A stretch of 64,000 bases of DNA, taken from assembly GCF_000025565.1 (NCBI RefSeq), contig NC_014121.1:124001-188000 (forward strand), written 5' to 3'. Positions within the stretch are counted from its first letter, which is position 1. Each line of letters begins with the position of its first letter. The DNA is from Enterobacter cloacae subsp. cloacae ATCC 13047. Its GTDB lineage: Bacteria > Pseudomonadota > Gammaproteobacteria > Enterobacterales > Enterobacteriaceae. Both the position numbers and the translations under genes were made by a program. Shown piece after piece: positions 1 through 10,261 of this stretch. The notes beneath the pieces are model-generated. The model saw nothing but the letters and a program-made list of their open reading frames with translations, ran no database searches and was not told the origin of the DNA.

Positions 1-140
<140 letters not shown>

Positions 141-159
141 TTTTAGCCTCCTTGTATTG

Positions 160-187
160 AAAAACCCCGCAACTGCGGGGTTTTTTG
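160..187 (+). terminator. Rho-independent terminator after rpmG
   Basis: A perfect 6-bp GC stem, CCCCGC-AACT-GCGGGG, is preceded by a run of A and followed by six T. It sits between the rpmG stop and the mutM ribosome binding site, so it should end rpmB-rpmG transcription. Read-through into mutM is possible, because no clear separate promoter fits in the short gap. Confidence 0.92.
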
Positions 188-214
188 CATTCTGCATCTT
201 ACTACGGAGGAATC

Positions 215-1024
215 ATGCCTGAATTACCTGAGGTGGAGACCAGCCGCCGCGGTATTGAGCCGCATCTGGTCGGCGCGACTATTCTTCATGCTACCGTGCG
301 TAATGGTCGCCTCCGTTGGCCGGTTTCTGATGAGATCCATGCGTTAAGCGATAAACCGATCCTCAGCGTCCAGCGCCGCGCGAAATATCTGCTCCTGGAG
401 CTGCCCGATGGCTGGATCATCATTCATCTTGGCATGTCCGGCAGCCTGCGGATCCTCACTGAAGAGCTGCCTGCGGAAAAGCATGACCATGTCGATCTGG
501 TGATGAGTAACGGCAAAGTGTTGCGTTATACCGATCCCCGCCGCTTTGGCGCATGGCTGTGGACCAAAGAACTGGAAGGACATAGCGTACTGGCACATCT
601 GGGGCCAGAGCCGCTTTCAGAAGCGTTTAACGCGGAATACCTGAAAGCGAAGTGTGCGAAAAAGAAAACCCCGATTAAACCCTGGCTGATGGATAACAAG
701 CTGGTGGTCGGCGTGGGGAATATCTATGCCAGCGAATCGCTGTTTGCGGCCGGGATCCATCCCGATCGGCTGGCCTCTTCGCTGTCGGCGCAGGAGTGTG
801 AGCTGCTGGTGCGGGTGATTAAAGCGGTGCTGCTTCGCTCAATTGAGCAGGGGGGAACGACGCTGAAGGACTTCCTGCAAAGCGATGGTAAGCCAGGCTA
901 TTTTGCTCAGGAGCTGCAGGTGTATGGCCGCAAAGGCGAGCCGTGCAGAGTGTGTGGAACGCCGATCATCGCAACAAAGCATGCCCAGCGCGCCACATTC
1001 TATTGCCGTCAATGCCAGAAATAG
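215..1024 (+). CDS. mutM: Formamidopyrimidine-DNA glycosylase (Fpg/MutM)
   Basis: This is a bifunctional DNA glycosylase/AP lyase that removes 8-oxoguanine and formamidopyrimidines in base-excision repair. The ATG at 215 gives a 269-residue protein, the family length, beginning MPELPEVE; after Met removal Pro becomes the Schiff-base nucleophile and the next Glu is also catalytic. It is preceded by GGAGG at 206-210. The upstream in-frame start at 185 lies inside the terminator stem and would add 10 foreign residues, so it is rejected. Lys57 is present in RRAKYLL. The C-terminus carries the four-cysteine zinc finger (CRVC...CRQC) that contacts DNA. It is convergent with coaD, two bases between the stops. 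Confidence 0.97.
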   Translation: MPELPEVETSRRGIEPHLVGATILHATVRNGRLRWPVSDEIHALSDKPILSVQRRAKYLLLELPDGWIIIHLGMSGSLRILTEELPAEKHDHVDLVMSNGKVLRYTDPRRFGAWLWTKELEGHSVLAHLGPEPLSEAFNAEYLKAKCAKKKTPIKPWLMDNKLVVGVGNIYASESLFAAGIHPDRLASSLSAQECELLVRVIKAVLLRSIEQGGTTLKDFLQSDGKPGYFAQELQVYGRKGEPCRVCGTPIIATKHAQRATFYCRQCQK

Positions 1025-1026
1025 CG

Positions 1027-1509
<483 letters not shown>

Positions 1510-2280
1510 TCACGTTTTCTCTGAGTAGCCGCGGCTGAGCGCCCACAGCTCGGTGTATTTGTTGAAAGTATACTGGGCATTTACCACGGCCAGTAACCAG
1601 CCCTGTTTACCGTCCAGCACGCCGCCACGCAGCAGCAGCGTTTTCAGAAACGCCCCCAGCGTATGAGTGAAGATACCCGTCAGCGTGGCTTTCTTGCCGC
1701 GCTGATGGCGCTCCTGTGCCCAGGCGGTGGCATAGTTGAGCTGTTTACGCTGGAAGCTGGCGAAATCCCGGCAGGTCAGGTGCAAAAGATCGCCCGTCAG
1801 AGGGACGACTGGCGCACTGTCGCAGGCCAGGGATTCATGGACCAGATTATCATTGTACTGATACCGCTCGCGCTCGTAGAGGCGCGTGACCCGGTCGGGG
1901 TACCAGCCGCTGTGACGCATAAAACGGCCAAGGAAATAGTTACGACGCGCAATGCTGTAGACCGTGCCCGGCGTTGGTGCGGCGAGCACCGCCTGAATGG
2001 CCTGACGCAGCTCCGGCGTGATGCGCTCGTCTGTGTCGAGCATCAGTACATAATCACCGGTGGCATATCCCTGCGCGCGCTGGCGCTGGATGCCATAACC
2101 TTGCCAGTCGGTGTTGGTATAGACTTTTGCACCCGCTGCGCGGGCAACGTCCGCCGTGTTGTCTTCACTGCCGGAGTCGAGCAGGATAATTTCGTCAGCC
2201 CAGGCAACGGAGGCCAGGCAATCCGGAGTCAGGTCGGCAGCGTTTTTGGCGATCAGAACGACCGACAGGCGCGTTGACAT
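1510..2280 (-). CDS. waaE: LPS core glucosyltransferase WaaE (GT2)
   Basis: A family 2 glycosyltransferase of 256 residues. Residues 1-12 form the first beta strand of a GT-A fold ([12 protein letters not shown]), followed by the donor-site segment [10 protein letters not shown] and a DxD-like MLDTDE. In Klebsiella and Serratia the protein at this place, between waaA and coaD, adds beta-glucose to L,D-heptose I of the inner core; the function here is inferred from identity and position. The ATG at 2280 overlaps the waaA stop as TAATG and implies translational coupling. An upstream in-frame extension of 34 codons inside waaA is rejected. Also known as kdtX. Confidence 0.88.
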   Translation of the reverse strand: MSTRLSVVLIAKNAADLTPDCLASVAWADEIILLDSGSEDNTADVARAAGAKVYTNTDWQGYGIQRQRAQGYATGDYVLMLDTDERITPELRQAIQAVLAAPTPGTVYSIARRNYFLGRFMRHSGWYPDRVTRLYERERYQYNDNLVHESLACDSAPVVPLTGDLLHLTCRDFASFQRKQLNYATAWAQERHQRGKKATLTGIFTHTLGAFLKTLLLRGGVLDGKQGWLLAVVNAQYTFNKYTELWALSRGYSEKT

Positions 2281-3554
2281 TAGTGGCTCCGCTGCGGCAG
2301 ATAAGGTTGCAGAAGCTGCAGCAGACGGGTGAGGGCACCCTGGTTCTGATGCAGCACTTCGACGGCATGACGACCGTACCACAGGCGGTAATCTTCGTCG
2401 GTCAGCAGAGTCGAGACCTCTTTGACCACCGAATCCGCATCGGTCACGGTAATTAGCCCTTCCGCTTGCTGCAATTTCGCACAGATATCTTTGAAGTTGA
2501 AGGTATGTGGACCCATCAGCACGGGAATGGCATGGGCCGCTGGCTCCAGCGGGTTATGGCCACCACGCTCCACCAGGCTGCCGCCAACAAAGGCCAGATC
2601 AGCGATGCCATACAGCAGCATCAGCTCACCCATGGTATCGCCAATAACTACCTGCGTGCTGGTGGAGGGGATCTCACCGCTGCTGCGCAGGGTGAAGCTG
2701 AAGCCGCCTTTTTGCACCATTTCACGGGCGTCTTTAAAACGCTCGGGATGGCGAGGTACCAGAATCAGCAGCAAATCGGGGAATTTCTCCAGCAGCTTAC
2801 GATGCGCCTGCAGGATAATCGCCTCTTCGCCATCATGGGTGCTGGTCGCAATCCAGACCTGGCGACGCGGTGCCCACTGGCGGCGCAGCGTGATAGCACG
2901 GGCCGCAAGTTCAGGCGTGACGGAGATATCGAATTTCAGGCTGCCTGTCACCGCCAGCTGGTTGCGTTTCAGGCCAAGCGAGATAAAGCGCGCTGCGTCT
3001 TCTTCGTTTTGCGCAGCAATCAGTGTGATCTTGCTGAGCAGGCGGCGCATAAATTTCCCCAGCTTGCCGTAGCCTTTCGCCGACCGCTCAGACAGACGCG
3101 CGTTCGCGATCACCAGGGGAATCTTACGTGCATGCAGAGCGGAAATCATATTCGGCCACAGCTCGGTTTCCATCACGATCACCAGTTTAGGGCGAACGGT
3201 TTCCAGAAAACGGTTCATGGCGCAGGGAAGGTCGTAAGGCAGATAGACGTGATGCACGTCTTTACCGAAGGCGGACATCACGCGCTCAGAGCCGGTCGGC
3301 GTCATGGTCGTGACGGTGATCGGCAGCGACGGATAACGGTGACGCAGGGCGCGAACCAGCGGGATCGCTGCCAGCGTTTCGCCAACAGAAACGGAATGCA
3401 GCAAAATACCGTCCGGGGCAACTTTATTGCGACAGAAGCCATAGCGTTCAGCCCAGCGTTTTCGGTACGCAGGCGCTTTACGGCTACGAAGCAGCAGTCT
3501 CAGCCACACCAGTGGCTGAATGATATAGAGCAGGGCGGTATACAACAATTCCAA
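2280..3554 (-). CDS. waaA: 3-deoxy-D-manno-octulosonic acid (Kdo) transferase
   Basis: WaaA (GT30) attaches two Kdo residues from CMP-Kdo to lipid IVA at the cytoplasmic face of the inner membrane, an essential step of LPS assembly. The N-terminus [17 protein letters not shown] is the usual membrane anchor. The C-terminal motif [19 protein letters not shown] is the conserved CMP-Kdo-binding region. No ATG fits the family start; a TTG at 3554 reproduces the E. coli N-terminus and gives 424 residues (E. coli 425). Another TTG at 3587 would add 11 residues. The start is therefore uncertain although the identity is not. The stop overlaps the waaE start. Confidence 0.94.
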   Translation of the reverse strand: MELLYTALLYIIQPLVWLRLLLRSRKAPAYRKRWAERYGFCRNKVAPDGILLHSVSVGETLAAIPLVRALRHRYPSLPITVTTMTPTGSERVMSAFGKDVHHVYLPYDLPCAMNRFLETVRPKLVIVMETELWPNMISALHARKIPLVIANARLSERSAKGYGKLGKFMRRLLSKITLIAAQNEEDAARFISLGLKRNQLAVTGSLKFDISVTPELAARAITLRRQWAPRRQVWIATSTHDGEEAIILQAHRKLLEKFPDLLLILVPRHPERFKDAREMVQKGGFSFTLRSSGEIPSTSTQVVIGDTMGELMLLYGIADLAFVGGSLVERGGHNPLEPAAHAIPVLMGPHTFNFKDICAKLQQAEGLITVTDADSVVKEVSTLLTDEDYRLWYGRHAVEVLHQNQGALTRLLQLLQPYLPQRSH

Positions 3555-3620
3555 GCGATTATCCGTCTTTTTAGTTTCGGCGGGCAAATTCTAAGCATTT
3601 GGGCCAGGTAAAGCTATCTC

Positions 3621-4610
3621 TTATGCCACATAGCGCTTCAAACGGAAGTAACGACGGCCCAGTCGCCAGCGCAGTCGGGGACTTTTTGCATTTTTCCAGA
3701 TGAGTTTCCAGATCCCTTTATCGAAAAACTCTTTGATAATAAATGCCTTTTTCTGCTCATCTTTCATGTTGTCGAAAGTATGAATGATGCCCAGCCCTTC
3801 TTTGGCAATTTGCCAGTGGCAAGCAGGGATCCCTTTCACTTTATCGGGGTAGCGCTGATTAATGGCATCGAGCATCTGCAGGATTTTCATGTAGTGACGC
3901 GCCGAGCGAATGAGCGTGTCATCATTGTCCGGCATATGAGACACCGACGCAGAGTGAATGTAGTAGTCGTAGTAACGTTCACTGGTGTACTGCACCCGCT
4001 CCGCCGCCAGCAGTACTTCTGTGGTCCACGGAATATCCTGATGGCGCAGCCCCGGTTCAAAGTGAAAACCGTGCTCGCGAATAAAGTCATGACGATAGAT
4101 GTTCAGCCAGGTCACGTGCAGGAACTTACGGGAGTCGAGCGCCATTTTGAGCCATGCAGGGCCGGACATGACGCCCGTTGATGCCAGTTTGTCTTCAGGG
4201 AAAATAGGGCGTGAAGGCTTCTTATTATTTTCCCAGACGTAGTTGCCGTTACAGGTAGCGACATCAAGACGTTGCGTAACAGCCATATCAAGCAGGTGCT
4301 GATACATGCCGGGTTTAAAGACATCATCAATATCAGGGAAAGAAAGATATTGGCCCGTCGCGACGGCCAGACCGGTATTACGCGCGATGGATACGCCCTG
4401 ATTTTGCTGCTCAATAACCTGCATCTGCGGCAGCTTTTCGCGCCAGTTTTCGACGATCTGCATCGAACGGTCCGTGGAGCCGTCATTGACGATGATGACT
4501 TCCATGCTGTCGATGCGTTGATCCACAAGGCAGGTAAAGAACTGATCCAGGAACGCTTCACCGTTATAAACGGCTACCACCACGCTTAATAATGGCGCTG
4601 AATTTTGCAT
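3621..4610 (-). CDS. GT2 glycosyltransferase related to WaaH/YibD
   Basis: A 329-residue family 2 glycosyltransferase. The GT-A strand LSVVVAVYNG, the VIIVNDGSTD donor loop and a D-I-D-D metal site (FPDIDDVF) are all visible. The middle and C-terminal parts (STGVMSGPAWL, RHQDIPWTTE) closely resemble E. coli WaaH (YibD), which adds glucuronate to heptose III under phosphate limitation. E. coli waaH lies beside tdh, but here the homologue is inside the waa operon, so its acceptor may differ. The ATG at 4610 is chosen because the GT-A fold begins just after it; the longer in-frame start runs into the upstream gene. The sugar transferred is not proven by sequence. Confidence 0.8.
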   Translation of the reverse strand: MQNSAPLLSVVVAVYNGEAFLDQFFTCLVDQRIDSMEVIIVNDGSTDRSMQIVENWREKLPQMQVIEQQNQGVSIARNTGLAVATGQYLSFPDIDDVFKPGMYQHLLDMAVTQRLDVATCNGNYVWENNKKPSRPIFPEDKLASTGVMSGPAWLKMALDSRKFLHVTWLNIYRHDFIREHGFHFEPGLRHQDIPWTTEVLLAAERVQYTSERYYDYYIHSASVSHMPDNDDTLIRSARHYMKILQMLDAINQRYPDKVKGIPACHWQIAKEGLGIIHTFDNMKDEQKKAFIIKEFFDKGIWKLIWKNAKSPRLRWRLGRRYFRLKRYVA

Positions 4611-4621
4611 AAGAAACCTGA

Positions 4622-5722
4622 TTATTTTTGATTGTCGACCAAAGCAATATATTGCTGGCAAATGGCCTTGATACCGAACGATGCAATGGTTGCGCGATCA
4701 ACGACCGGTGGAGAGGTATAAATATCCGCCAGCGTTTTTGCCAGAGACTCGTCATTCATCTCTGCCAGACCGCGGGATAAGTCTCCCTTGAGGATTTCGG
4801 CGGGGCCACCTGGACAATGTGTACTGACGGGTGGCGTCTGGCAGATAATGGATTCAACCAGCACATTACCAAAACCTTCGCAGTCAGAACTTAACACTAA
4901 AAGGCGTGCCCCTTTAATCCAGGGATAAGGATTAGGTTCGAACGGACGGAAAACCGTTTTGTCTTCAATGCCCAGTTCGCGGGCAAGCAGCTTAAGCTTT
5001 TGAATTTTAGCCTCAGAGCCATTGCCCATCATGACCAGCGTGGTATTGAGCTGACTCAGCGCGAACGCCCGTAGCAGGCGATCGTGACGCTTGTGTTCAT
5101 GGAAGCGGCCGACGTGAATGATGTAATCCTTTCCCTGCATCTCAAAGGGGGCGTCCGCCAGACGCTGGATTTCAGGAATATCAAAAGGATTATGGATTAC
5201 CGCTGTGCGTCGGAGATTCAGGGCCAGCGTTTCTGAAAGATCTTTCAACACGGCGCCTGAGACGGCGACCACGTTGCGTTTTTCGTAGGTATGGCGAATT
5301 TTAGTGTGTTTAAACCAGCGTGAAAGCCCACGGCGATGACGAAGGTAGGAGAATGAGAACATGCCATGCACGCAGAACCACACTTTATCGCGCTCCAGGG
5401 CGCGGCAGTGCGCCACGATGCGGTCAGTTTTGTGCAGATGCGAGAACACCACATCAAATTTGCCGCTGCGCTCCGCCCGCTCGATAGCCTGATCCAGCAG
5501 CCTGGCGCGGCGTGGGATCTCCGTCAGCTTCCGCCACGGTTTTTTGCAGGTATCCTGAACGACCTGATAATCGATGCCTTCCGGAATGGCGTAGTCGCAC
5601 ACTTTCCGCAGCGAGAAGAGAGAGACCTGATGCCCCATCTCTGTTAATCCGCTGGAGAGTGTAAGAACCGTTTTTTCAGCTCCTCCACCGGGTAAACCAT
5701 CAATAATCATTAGGATGCGCAT
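4622..5722 (-). CDS. wabH: GT4 glycosyltransferase, WabH-like LPS core gene
   Basis: A 366-residue GT-B enzyme. The N-terminal domain begins MRILMIIDGLPGGGAEKT, the glycine-rich GT4 opening. The C-terminal domain has the nucleotide-sugar site IIHVGRFHEHKRHD and the retaining-enzyme motif SSDCEGFGNVLVESI (the E-x7-E type). In the Klebsiella core cluster the gene next to wabG is wabH, which adds glucosamine/GlcNAc to galacturonate; I assign wabH from family plus position, not from a verified alignment. It starts three bases from the wabG stop on the same transcript. An equivalent assignment as another outer-core GT4 cannot be excluded. Confidence 0.68.
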   Translation of the reverse strand: MRILMIIDGLPGGGAEKTVLTLSSGLTEMGHQVSLFSLRKVCDYAIPEGIDYQVVQDTCKKPWRKLTEIPRRARLLDQAIERAERSGKFDVVFSHLHKTDRIVAHCRALERDKVWFCVHGMFSFSYLRHRRGLSRWFKHTKIRHTYEKRNVVAVSGAVLKDLSETLALNLRRTAVIHNPFDIPEIQRLADAPFEMQGKDYIIHVGRFHEHKRHDRLLRAFALSQLNTTLVMMGNGSEAKIQKLKLLARELGIEDKTVFRPFEPNPYPWIKGARLLVLSSDCEGFGNVLVESIICQTPPVSTHCPGGPAEILKGDLSRGLAEMNDESLAKTLADIYTSPPVVDRATIASFGIKAICQQYIALVDNQK

Positions 5723-5724
5723 TT

Positions 5725-6852
5725 TTAATCCAGTAATTTTTGATAAAGCGAAATAAGCTGACTTGACAGTTTTTCGGGGGTGGCGTCTTTTACACGTTCA
5801 CGTGCCGCTCGTCCCATATCGTTATTTTTTTCCAGCGAAGGGGTGGCCGCTACCGCCTCCTTCAGGGTGCTGATATCAAGTGCGTCACAGTAAAATCCGT
5901 TCTGGCCTTGCTGAATAAATTCTGCCCCACCGCAACTCTCTGATGTAATGACCGGCAAACCGCAGGCCATCGCTTCAAGAATGACGTTAGGGAAAGGATC
6001 ATACAGCGTTGGTAGCAGTAAACCATCAGATAGCTGATAAAATGGCAGCGTCTCTTTTTGCATCCCCAGAAAACGGATTTGCCCCTCGCAGCCTAATGAA
6101 CGGGCGAGGTCGCGATAGCGACGTTCTGCTTTATCCTGCCCAACCACAATCAGCCATGCCGCAGTACCCGCAACGGCGCGTATAGCGCTGGCCAATCCTT
6201 TTCGTTCAAATCCTGACCCTACGAAGCAGAAAATGACGGCATCGGTCGGCAAACCAAACTGCTGACGCAATGCAATACGTTGTGCCTCTTCTGCCGGAAC
6301 GAAACGGGTGGAGTCAATTGAATTATAAATCACATGTATTTTTTTTGCGTCAATATCAAAGTCTTCGACGATTTCGCGCTTGATCATCTCCGCATTACAG
6401 ATAACCGCCTTTAACTCCGGCGCCTGGTACATTTCACGTTCGGCATTCATCACATAGCGGTGATAGCGATCATGCATCAGCAGTTTTGCACGCCAGGCAG
6501 GCAGAATGCGTGCGCGCTGCAGGAGCCAGCGTCGGTGTACGCCGTCGCCTGCACGATAAATGTCACAGCCCGGAATGCGCTCGTGGCTTTGCACAATATC
6601 AAACTGCTGCTGCTGCCAGAGCGCACGTGCGGCATGCGCAAACCCGCGCTCGCGGCTGATGCGGCCCCATTTGCGCGGATCGCAAATATGAATATGCCAG
6701 TCGTCCTGCTTCTCACCCTGCCACTCGCGCGTGATGACGTTGAGCTCGAGATTTTGGTTGCTCAGCGCGGTAAGGGCGCGAGATACGAAGCGTTCTGCCC
6801 CGCCATCCGGGCGATACTTTTGGCGAACAATCGCCAGGCGATGGTGTTTCAT
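5725..6852 (-). CDS. wabG: GT4 glycosyltransferase WabG (core galacturonosyltransferase type)
   Basis: A 375-residue GT-B fold protein beginning KHHRLAIVRQKYRPDGGAER, the N-terminal signature I recall for WabG-type proteins of Klebsiella and Serratia. The central RAGDGVHRRWL and the C-terminal LLLPTLYDPFPNVILEAMA (E-x7-E motif) are conserved features. Known WabG transfers galacturonic acid to L,D-heptose II of the core, giving negative charge that binds divalent cations and, in Klebsiella, helps capsule retention. The ATG overlaps the waaQ stop by four bases, indicating coupled translation. The acceptor and sugar are inferred from family. Confidence 0.78.
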   Translation of the reverse strand: MKHHRLAIVRQKYRPDGGAERFVSRALTALSNQNLELNVITREWQGEKQDDWHIHICDPRKWGRISRERGFAHAARALWQQQQFDIVQSHERIPGCDIYRAGDGVHRRWLLQRARILPAWRAKLLMHDRYHRYVMNAEREMYQAPELKAVICNAEMIKREIVEDFDIDAKKIHVIYNSIDSTRFVPAEEAQRIALRQQFGLPTDAVIFCFVGSGFERKGLASAIRAVAGTAAWLIVVGQDKAERRYRDLARSLGCEGQIRFLGMQKETLPFYQLSDGLLLPTLYDPFPNVILEAMACGLPVITSESCGGAEFIQQGQNGFYCDALDISTLKEAVAATPSLEKNNDMGRAARERVKDATPEKLSSQLISLYQKLLD

Positions 6853-7919
6853 GACAGATATCTCCTTGCGGCGGAGACGACAGCATCAACGGGAATGGCG
6901 TCGAGATAGCGTTCTTTTGTTTTGGTATCAATGGCGTCTGGATCGGGCAGTGGGCCGTAATCACCTGCCCAGATGACTTCCCCGTTAACCTGCCAGGGTG
7001 ACCAGAAGGTAAGTTTTGATGGGCCAAACAATGCCACACAGGGGGTCTGAAGCGCAGCGGCCATATGCATCGGAACGGAGTCAACGCCAATAAACAGAGA
7101 CGCATGATCGATAAGCGAAGCCAGTTGACGCAACGTGAGCTGACCTGCCAGCGAGACGACCCCCGTCTCTGGCGAGGCGGCGAGAATGCGATCGATCATC
7201 GCCAGCTCTTTTTTATCCGGCCCGGCGGTGAGGACGACAGTGTGGCCATCCTGCTGCAGCGCCGTGATGGTTTGCGCCATTTTGCCTTCGTCCCAGCATT
7301 TAAAGAACCAGCGCGACGTAGGCTGAATCACGATGTAGTTGTCTCCCACACCGTTTTGCATCAACTTTTGGTGAGCCTCGTGCCAGTCTTCGGCATGGTA
7401 GGCCATGGTCACGGCAGGTTGAGCGGTGACCGGTAATGGCGACAAAATAGAGAGGTTCTGTTCGACAGTGTGCAACGCGTTGTGCCCGGCCACAGAGACC
7501 AAATCGCTATGGCAAAACCGCCAGAATGCGTTGTTGCGCTTATTAAAAGCGAACCCGAGTCGTACCGGTGCGCCGGTGAAACGGGTAACGATAGCGCTGC
7601 GCCACTGATCGGCAAGATTAATCACCAGGTGATAATGCTGTTTTCTTAACGCACAGAGTAACTGCCACTCTTTTTGCAGATGTTTCAGCGTGCCCAGCTG
7701 CTTCCATTTACGGTCGATCCCGTAAACAGTACCGATCGCCGGGTGTGCGGCGAGCATATCGCGGGTTTCTTCATACAACAGCACATCAATCTGTGCCTGC
7801 GGCCATTTTTGACGTAACGAATCAATGACGGGAGTGGTCAGCAACATGTCGCCATGATGGCGGAGTTTGATAAGTAAAATGCGCAAATCAGGCGTGTCAG
7901 GTAAGTTATTCATCATCAT
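6849..7919 (-). CDS. waaQ: LPS core heptosyltransferase III
   Basis: A GT9 family heptosyltransferase (ADP-heptose donor) of about 356 residues. It opens with LRILLIKLRHHGDMLLTTPV, containing the HGD/GD catalytic loop. It also has VIQPTSRWFFKCWDEGKM (nucleotide-binding Lys region) and SLFIGVDSVPMHMAAALQ near the C-terminus, the usual VDSG-type ADP-heptose site. WaaQ adds the side-branch heptose to heptose II. Three consecutive ATG codons (7919, 7916, 7913) leave the exact start open. It heads the leftward block of seven genes ending with coaD. No ops/JUMPstart element for RfaH is visible in the 150 bases upstream. Confidence 0.86.
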   Translation of the reverse strand: MMMNNLPDTPDLRILLIKLRHHGDMLLTTPVIDSLRQKWPQAQIDVLLYEETRDMLAAHPAIGTVYGIDRKWKQLGTLKHLQKEWQLLCALRKQHYHLVINLADQWRSAIVTRFTGAPVRLGFAFNKRNNAFWRFCHSDLVSVAGHNALHTVEQNLSILSPLPVTAQPAVTMAYHAEDWHEAHQKLMQNGVGDNYIVIQPTSRWFFKCWDEGKMAQTITALQQDGHTVVLTAGPDKKELAMIDRILAASPETGVVSLAGQLTLRQLASLIDHASLFIGVDSVPMHMAAALQTPCVALFGPSKLTFWSPWQVNGEVIWAGDYGPLPDPDAIDTKTKERYLDAIPVDAVVSAARRYLS

Positions 7920-8069
7920 CTTATTGGCGTTGTACTGTTGGCAATTCTAATAGACCTGATAGCGACTTGCACTCTTTCTCCATAATCTCAGGAAATTCCC
8001 TGGAAGGGTTTACTCATGCTTCGGTGAGTGCGTAACATAGCGCTAACTTTCCTGTCTTGCGGACTCATT

Positions 8070-9026
8070 ATGAAAAAACCAGCGTTTATCATCACGATTG
8101 ATACTGAAGGCGATAATCTCTGGCAAAATCACCGCGTCATTAAAACGGAGAATGCGCGCTATCTGGCGCGATTCCAGACGCTTTGTGAGCGTTTCGGTTT
8201 CAAACCCGTATGGCTGACAAATTATGAGATGGCGATTGAGCCGGTTTTCATTGAGTTTGCCAAAGATGTGATCGCCCGCGGTCAGGGTGAAGTCGGGATG
8301 CACCTTCACGCATGGAATAGCCCTCCGGAACACGATCTCACGGGAGATGACTGGCGCTGGCAGCCGTATTTGATTGAATTTTCAGATGAGGTGATGCGCG
8401 AGAAAGTGTTGTTCATGACCCGTCTGCTGGAAGAGACCTTCCAGACCAAAATGTTAAGCCATCGCGCCGGGCGCTGGGCCTTTGATAGCCGTTACGCCAG
8501 ACTGCTGATCGAACTGGGCTACCAGGTTGATTGCTCTGTTACGCCGCGCGTGAACTGGCGTAACGCGAAAGGCGCCCCGCAGGGGAATGGCGGAACCAAT
8601 TATCAGCACTTTCCAGACCACGCCTACTTTATTGATACAGACGATATCTCACGAGCGGGCAATAGCCCCTTACTCGAAGTGCCGATGAGCATCCAGTATA
8701 AGCATCCGGCCTGGTTGAACACCGTCAAACAGGGCTACGATCGCCTGCGCGGTAAATATCGATCACCGTCCGTAAACTGGTTGAGACCGTCCGGTGGTAA
8801 TGCGTCGCAGATGATTCAGGTCGCACAGCAATGCCTGTCTCAGGGACATGACTACGTGGAGTTTATGCTGCATTCCTCTGAATTTATGCCGGGCGGAAGT
8901 CCTACGTTTAAAGATGAGGCGGCGATTGAAGGGTTGTATCAGGATCTGGAAGTGCTCTTTAGCTGGTTATCCGACAAGACGGTAGGGATGACGTTGGCGG
9001 AGTTTTATCAATACAAGAAAAATTAA
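8070..9026 (+). CDS. wabN: LPS core N-deacetylase WabN-like (polysaccharide deacetylase family)
   Basis: A 318-residue protein starting MKKPAFIITIDTEGDNLW. The TIDTEGD segment and the later MHLHAW are the metal-binding motifs of NodB-type carbohydrate esterases, and SHRAGRW is the third motif. In Klebsiella, WabN removes the acetyl group from core N-acetylglucosamine so that later sugars can be added. It is the only + strand gene of the core locus here and stands divergent from waaQ, with about 150 bases between them. The ATG at 8070 is the family-like start; the longer in-frame start at 8028 adds 14 unrelated residues. A bidirectional terminator follows the stop. Confidence 0.75.
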   Translation: MKKPAFIITIDTEGDNLWQNHRVIKTENARYLARFQTLCERFGFKPVWLTNYEMAIEPVFIEFAKDVIARGQGEVGMHLHAWNSPPEHDLTGDDWRWQPYLIEFSDEVMREKVLFMTRLLEETFQTKMLSHRAGRWAFDSRYARLLIELGYQVDCSVTPRVNWRNAKGAPQGNGGTNYQHFPDHAYFIDTDDISRAGNSPLLEVPMSIQYKHPAWLNTVKQGYDRLRGKYRSPSVNWLRPSGGNASQMIQVAQQCLSQGHDYVEFMLHSSEFMPGGSPTFKDEAAIEGLYQDLEVLFSWLSDKTVGMTLAEFYQYKKN

Positions 9027-9046
9027 TGCCCGCATCGCGGGCATTA
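9024..9046. terminator. Bidirectional terminator between wabN and waaL
   Basis: A perfect 10-bp inverted repeat, TAATGCCCGC-ATC-GCGGGCATTA, overlaps the wabN stop and ends four bases before the waaL stop. Convergent genes on both sides and A/T-rich flanks fit a terminator working in both directions. Confidence 0.85.
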
Positions 9047-9049
9047 TGA

Positions 9050-10261
9050 TTATTGTCGCTTTGTTTGCGAAAACGAGGTGCTTAACGCAAAAAGTGTCAT
9101 GAAGAAAATTAAGGCTTCTGAACTCAATAGCATCACATCTGTCAGTCCGTAGAGCAGTAAGAGAAGCATAGCCGTTAACAGCAGACCATTTCTGTTAGTC
9201 ATGGCGTATACAATCATCGAAACGTAGAAAAAGAGTAAAACTGCCAGACCTGGGATCCCTTGCAGAGAGTATTTTTCAATAAATTCATTATGCAAATGAA
9301 TTCGCATGTATCCAAGTGCAGCGGCAACATGCGCATGGCCCTCTTTTACATACTGTTTTGCCCAGATTTCCCTGCTTTCAATAGACTGTCCCAGAGGATG
9401 GGCAAGGCCAGTCATTATTCCCACATTCCACATAGAAAAACGCGCACCGAGGGATGTGGCATCGTGGCCTTTTTGATATTTGGTTATCTCATTTTGAGTT
9501 TGTTGAATTTTTGGTGAAATCAACGGCTTGTAACTGACGATAATGATACCCGCAACAATACATAAGAAAATCATCAGCGATTTTAGATGAATTTTTCTAA
9601 ATTGATAAAGCGTGAGAACAATAGCCAGTATGAGGTAGAGTCCCATAGCAGCACGCGTGGCGGTCAATAAAATTACGAAGTAAGACAGCAACACAACGAA
9701 ACCAGCCAGTAAGTACAGTTTCACATTTTGCTGAAGATATAAGCTATAAACGAACGCTAACGAAAGAACAGAGTAGATGTAAGCCGCAATTGTTGGCCGA
9801 TTGATAGCCATCTCGACGCGATCAATACCTTGTATGGCCTGGAAAAGCCCATATCCTGTAGCCAGTACAAAGCCAACTGACGTAGCGATTAAGAAATATT
9901 TTTGGAAGTTCTGTTTCGTTACATGAGATTTAAAGCGATCCAGATAGAAGATCAAAAAACTTGCCAGTATTAATTTCTTACTTGCTCCAAGATAATCACT
10001 ATATGCGTTTAATCCCTCATTATGGAATTCATAAGAGAAATACCAGATCAGGTTAAGGATCCCCACCAGAAGTACAGGATATGCGATGCTAAAAGGCCTC
10101 CAGGTGATTTTTTTATACTCAACGGCTAAGCCTAAAATACTGGCATAGATAGCAATATAGAAAAATTCTCTTTGTTTACCTGAACTAACCAGCACCAATG
10201 CTAAAGACACAAGGCTTAGCGTGAGCGTTAACTGATAAAGTCTTAACTTTACTTTTTCCAT
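9050..10261 (-). CDS. waaL: O-antigen ligase WaaL
   Basis: A 403-residue, very hydrophobic protein with roughly ten to twelve predicted membrane segments. WaaL joins undecaprenyl-linked O-antigen to the lipid A-core on the periplasmic side of the inner membrane. The conserved region of the Wzy/WaaL superfamily is seen as GYMRIHLHNEFIEKYSLQG near residues 313-331, with the invariant His in HLHNEFIE. The gene is visibly more AT-rich than waaC/waaF, usual for WaaL, which varies with core and O-antigen type. Its ATG lies inside the 3' end of the upstream GT2 gene, a 13-base overlap. Assignment rests on fold, motif and place in the cluster. Confidence 0.85.
   Translation of the reverse strand: MEKVKLRLYQLTLTLSLVSLALVLVSSGKQREFFYIAIYASILGLAVEYKKITWRPFSIAYPVLLVGILNLIWYFSYEFHNEGLNAYSDYLGASKKLILASFLIFYLDRFKSHVTKQNFQKYFLIATSVGFVLATGYGLFQAIQGIDRVEMAINRPTIAAYIYSVLSLAFVYSLYLQQNVKLYLLAGFVVLLSYFVILLTATRAAMGLYLILAIVLTLYQFRKIHLKSLMIFLCIVAGIIIVSYKPLISPKIQQTQNEITKYQKGHDATSLGARFSMWNVGIMTGLAHPLGQSIESREIWAKQYVKEGHAHVAAALGYMRIHLHNEFIEKYSLQGIPGLAVLLFFYVSMIVYAMTNRNGLLLTAMLLLLLYGLTDVMLLSSEALIFFMTLFALSTSFSQTKRQ

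Noticed and set aside
2466..3611. Long + strand reading frame of 381 codons opposite waaA
   Set aside because: It is a high-GC antisense shadow of waaA with no recognisable domain or ribosome site.
7920..8069. RfaH ops/JUMPstart element in front of waaQ
   Set aside because: No GGCGGTAGC-like core is present on either strand of the gap.
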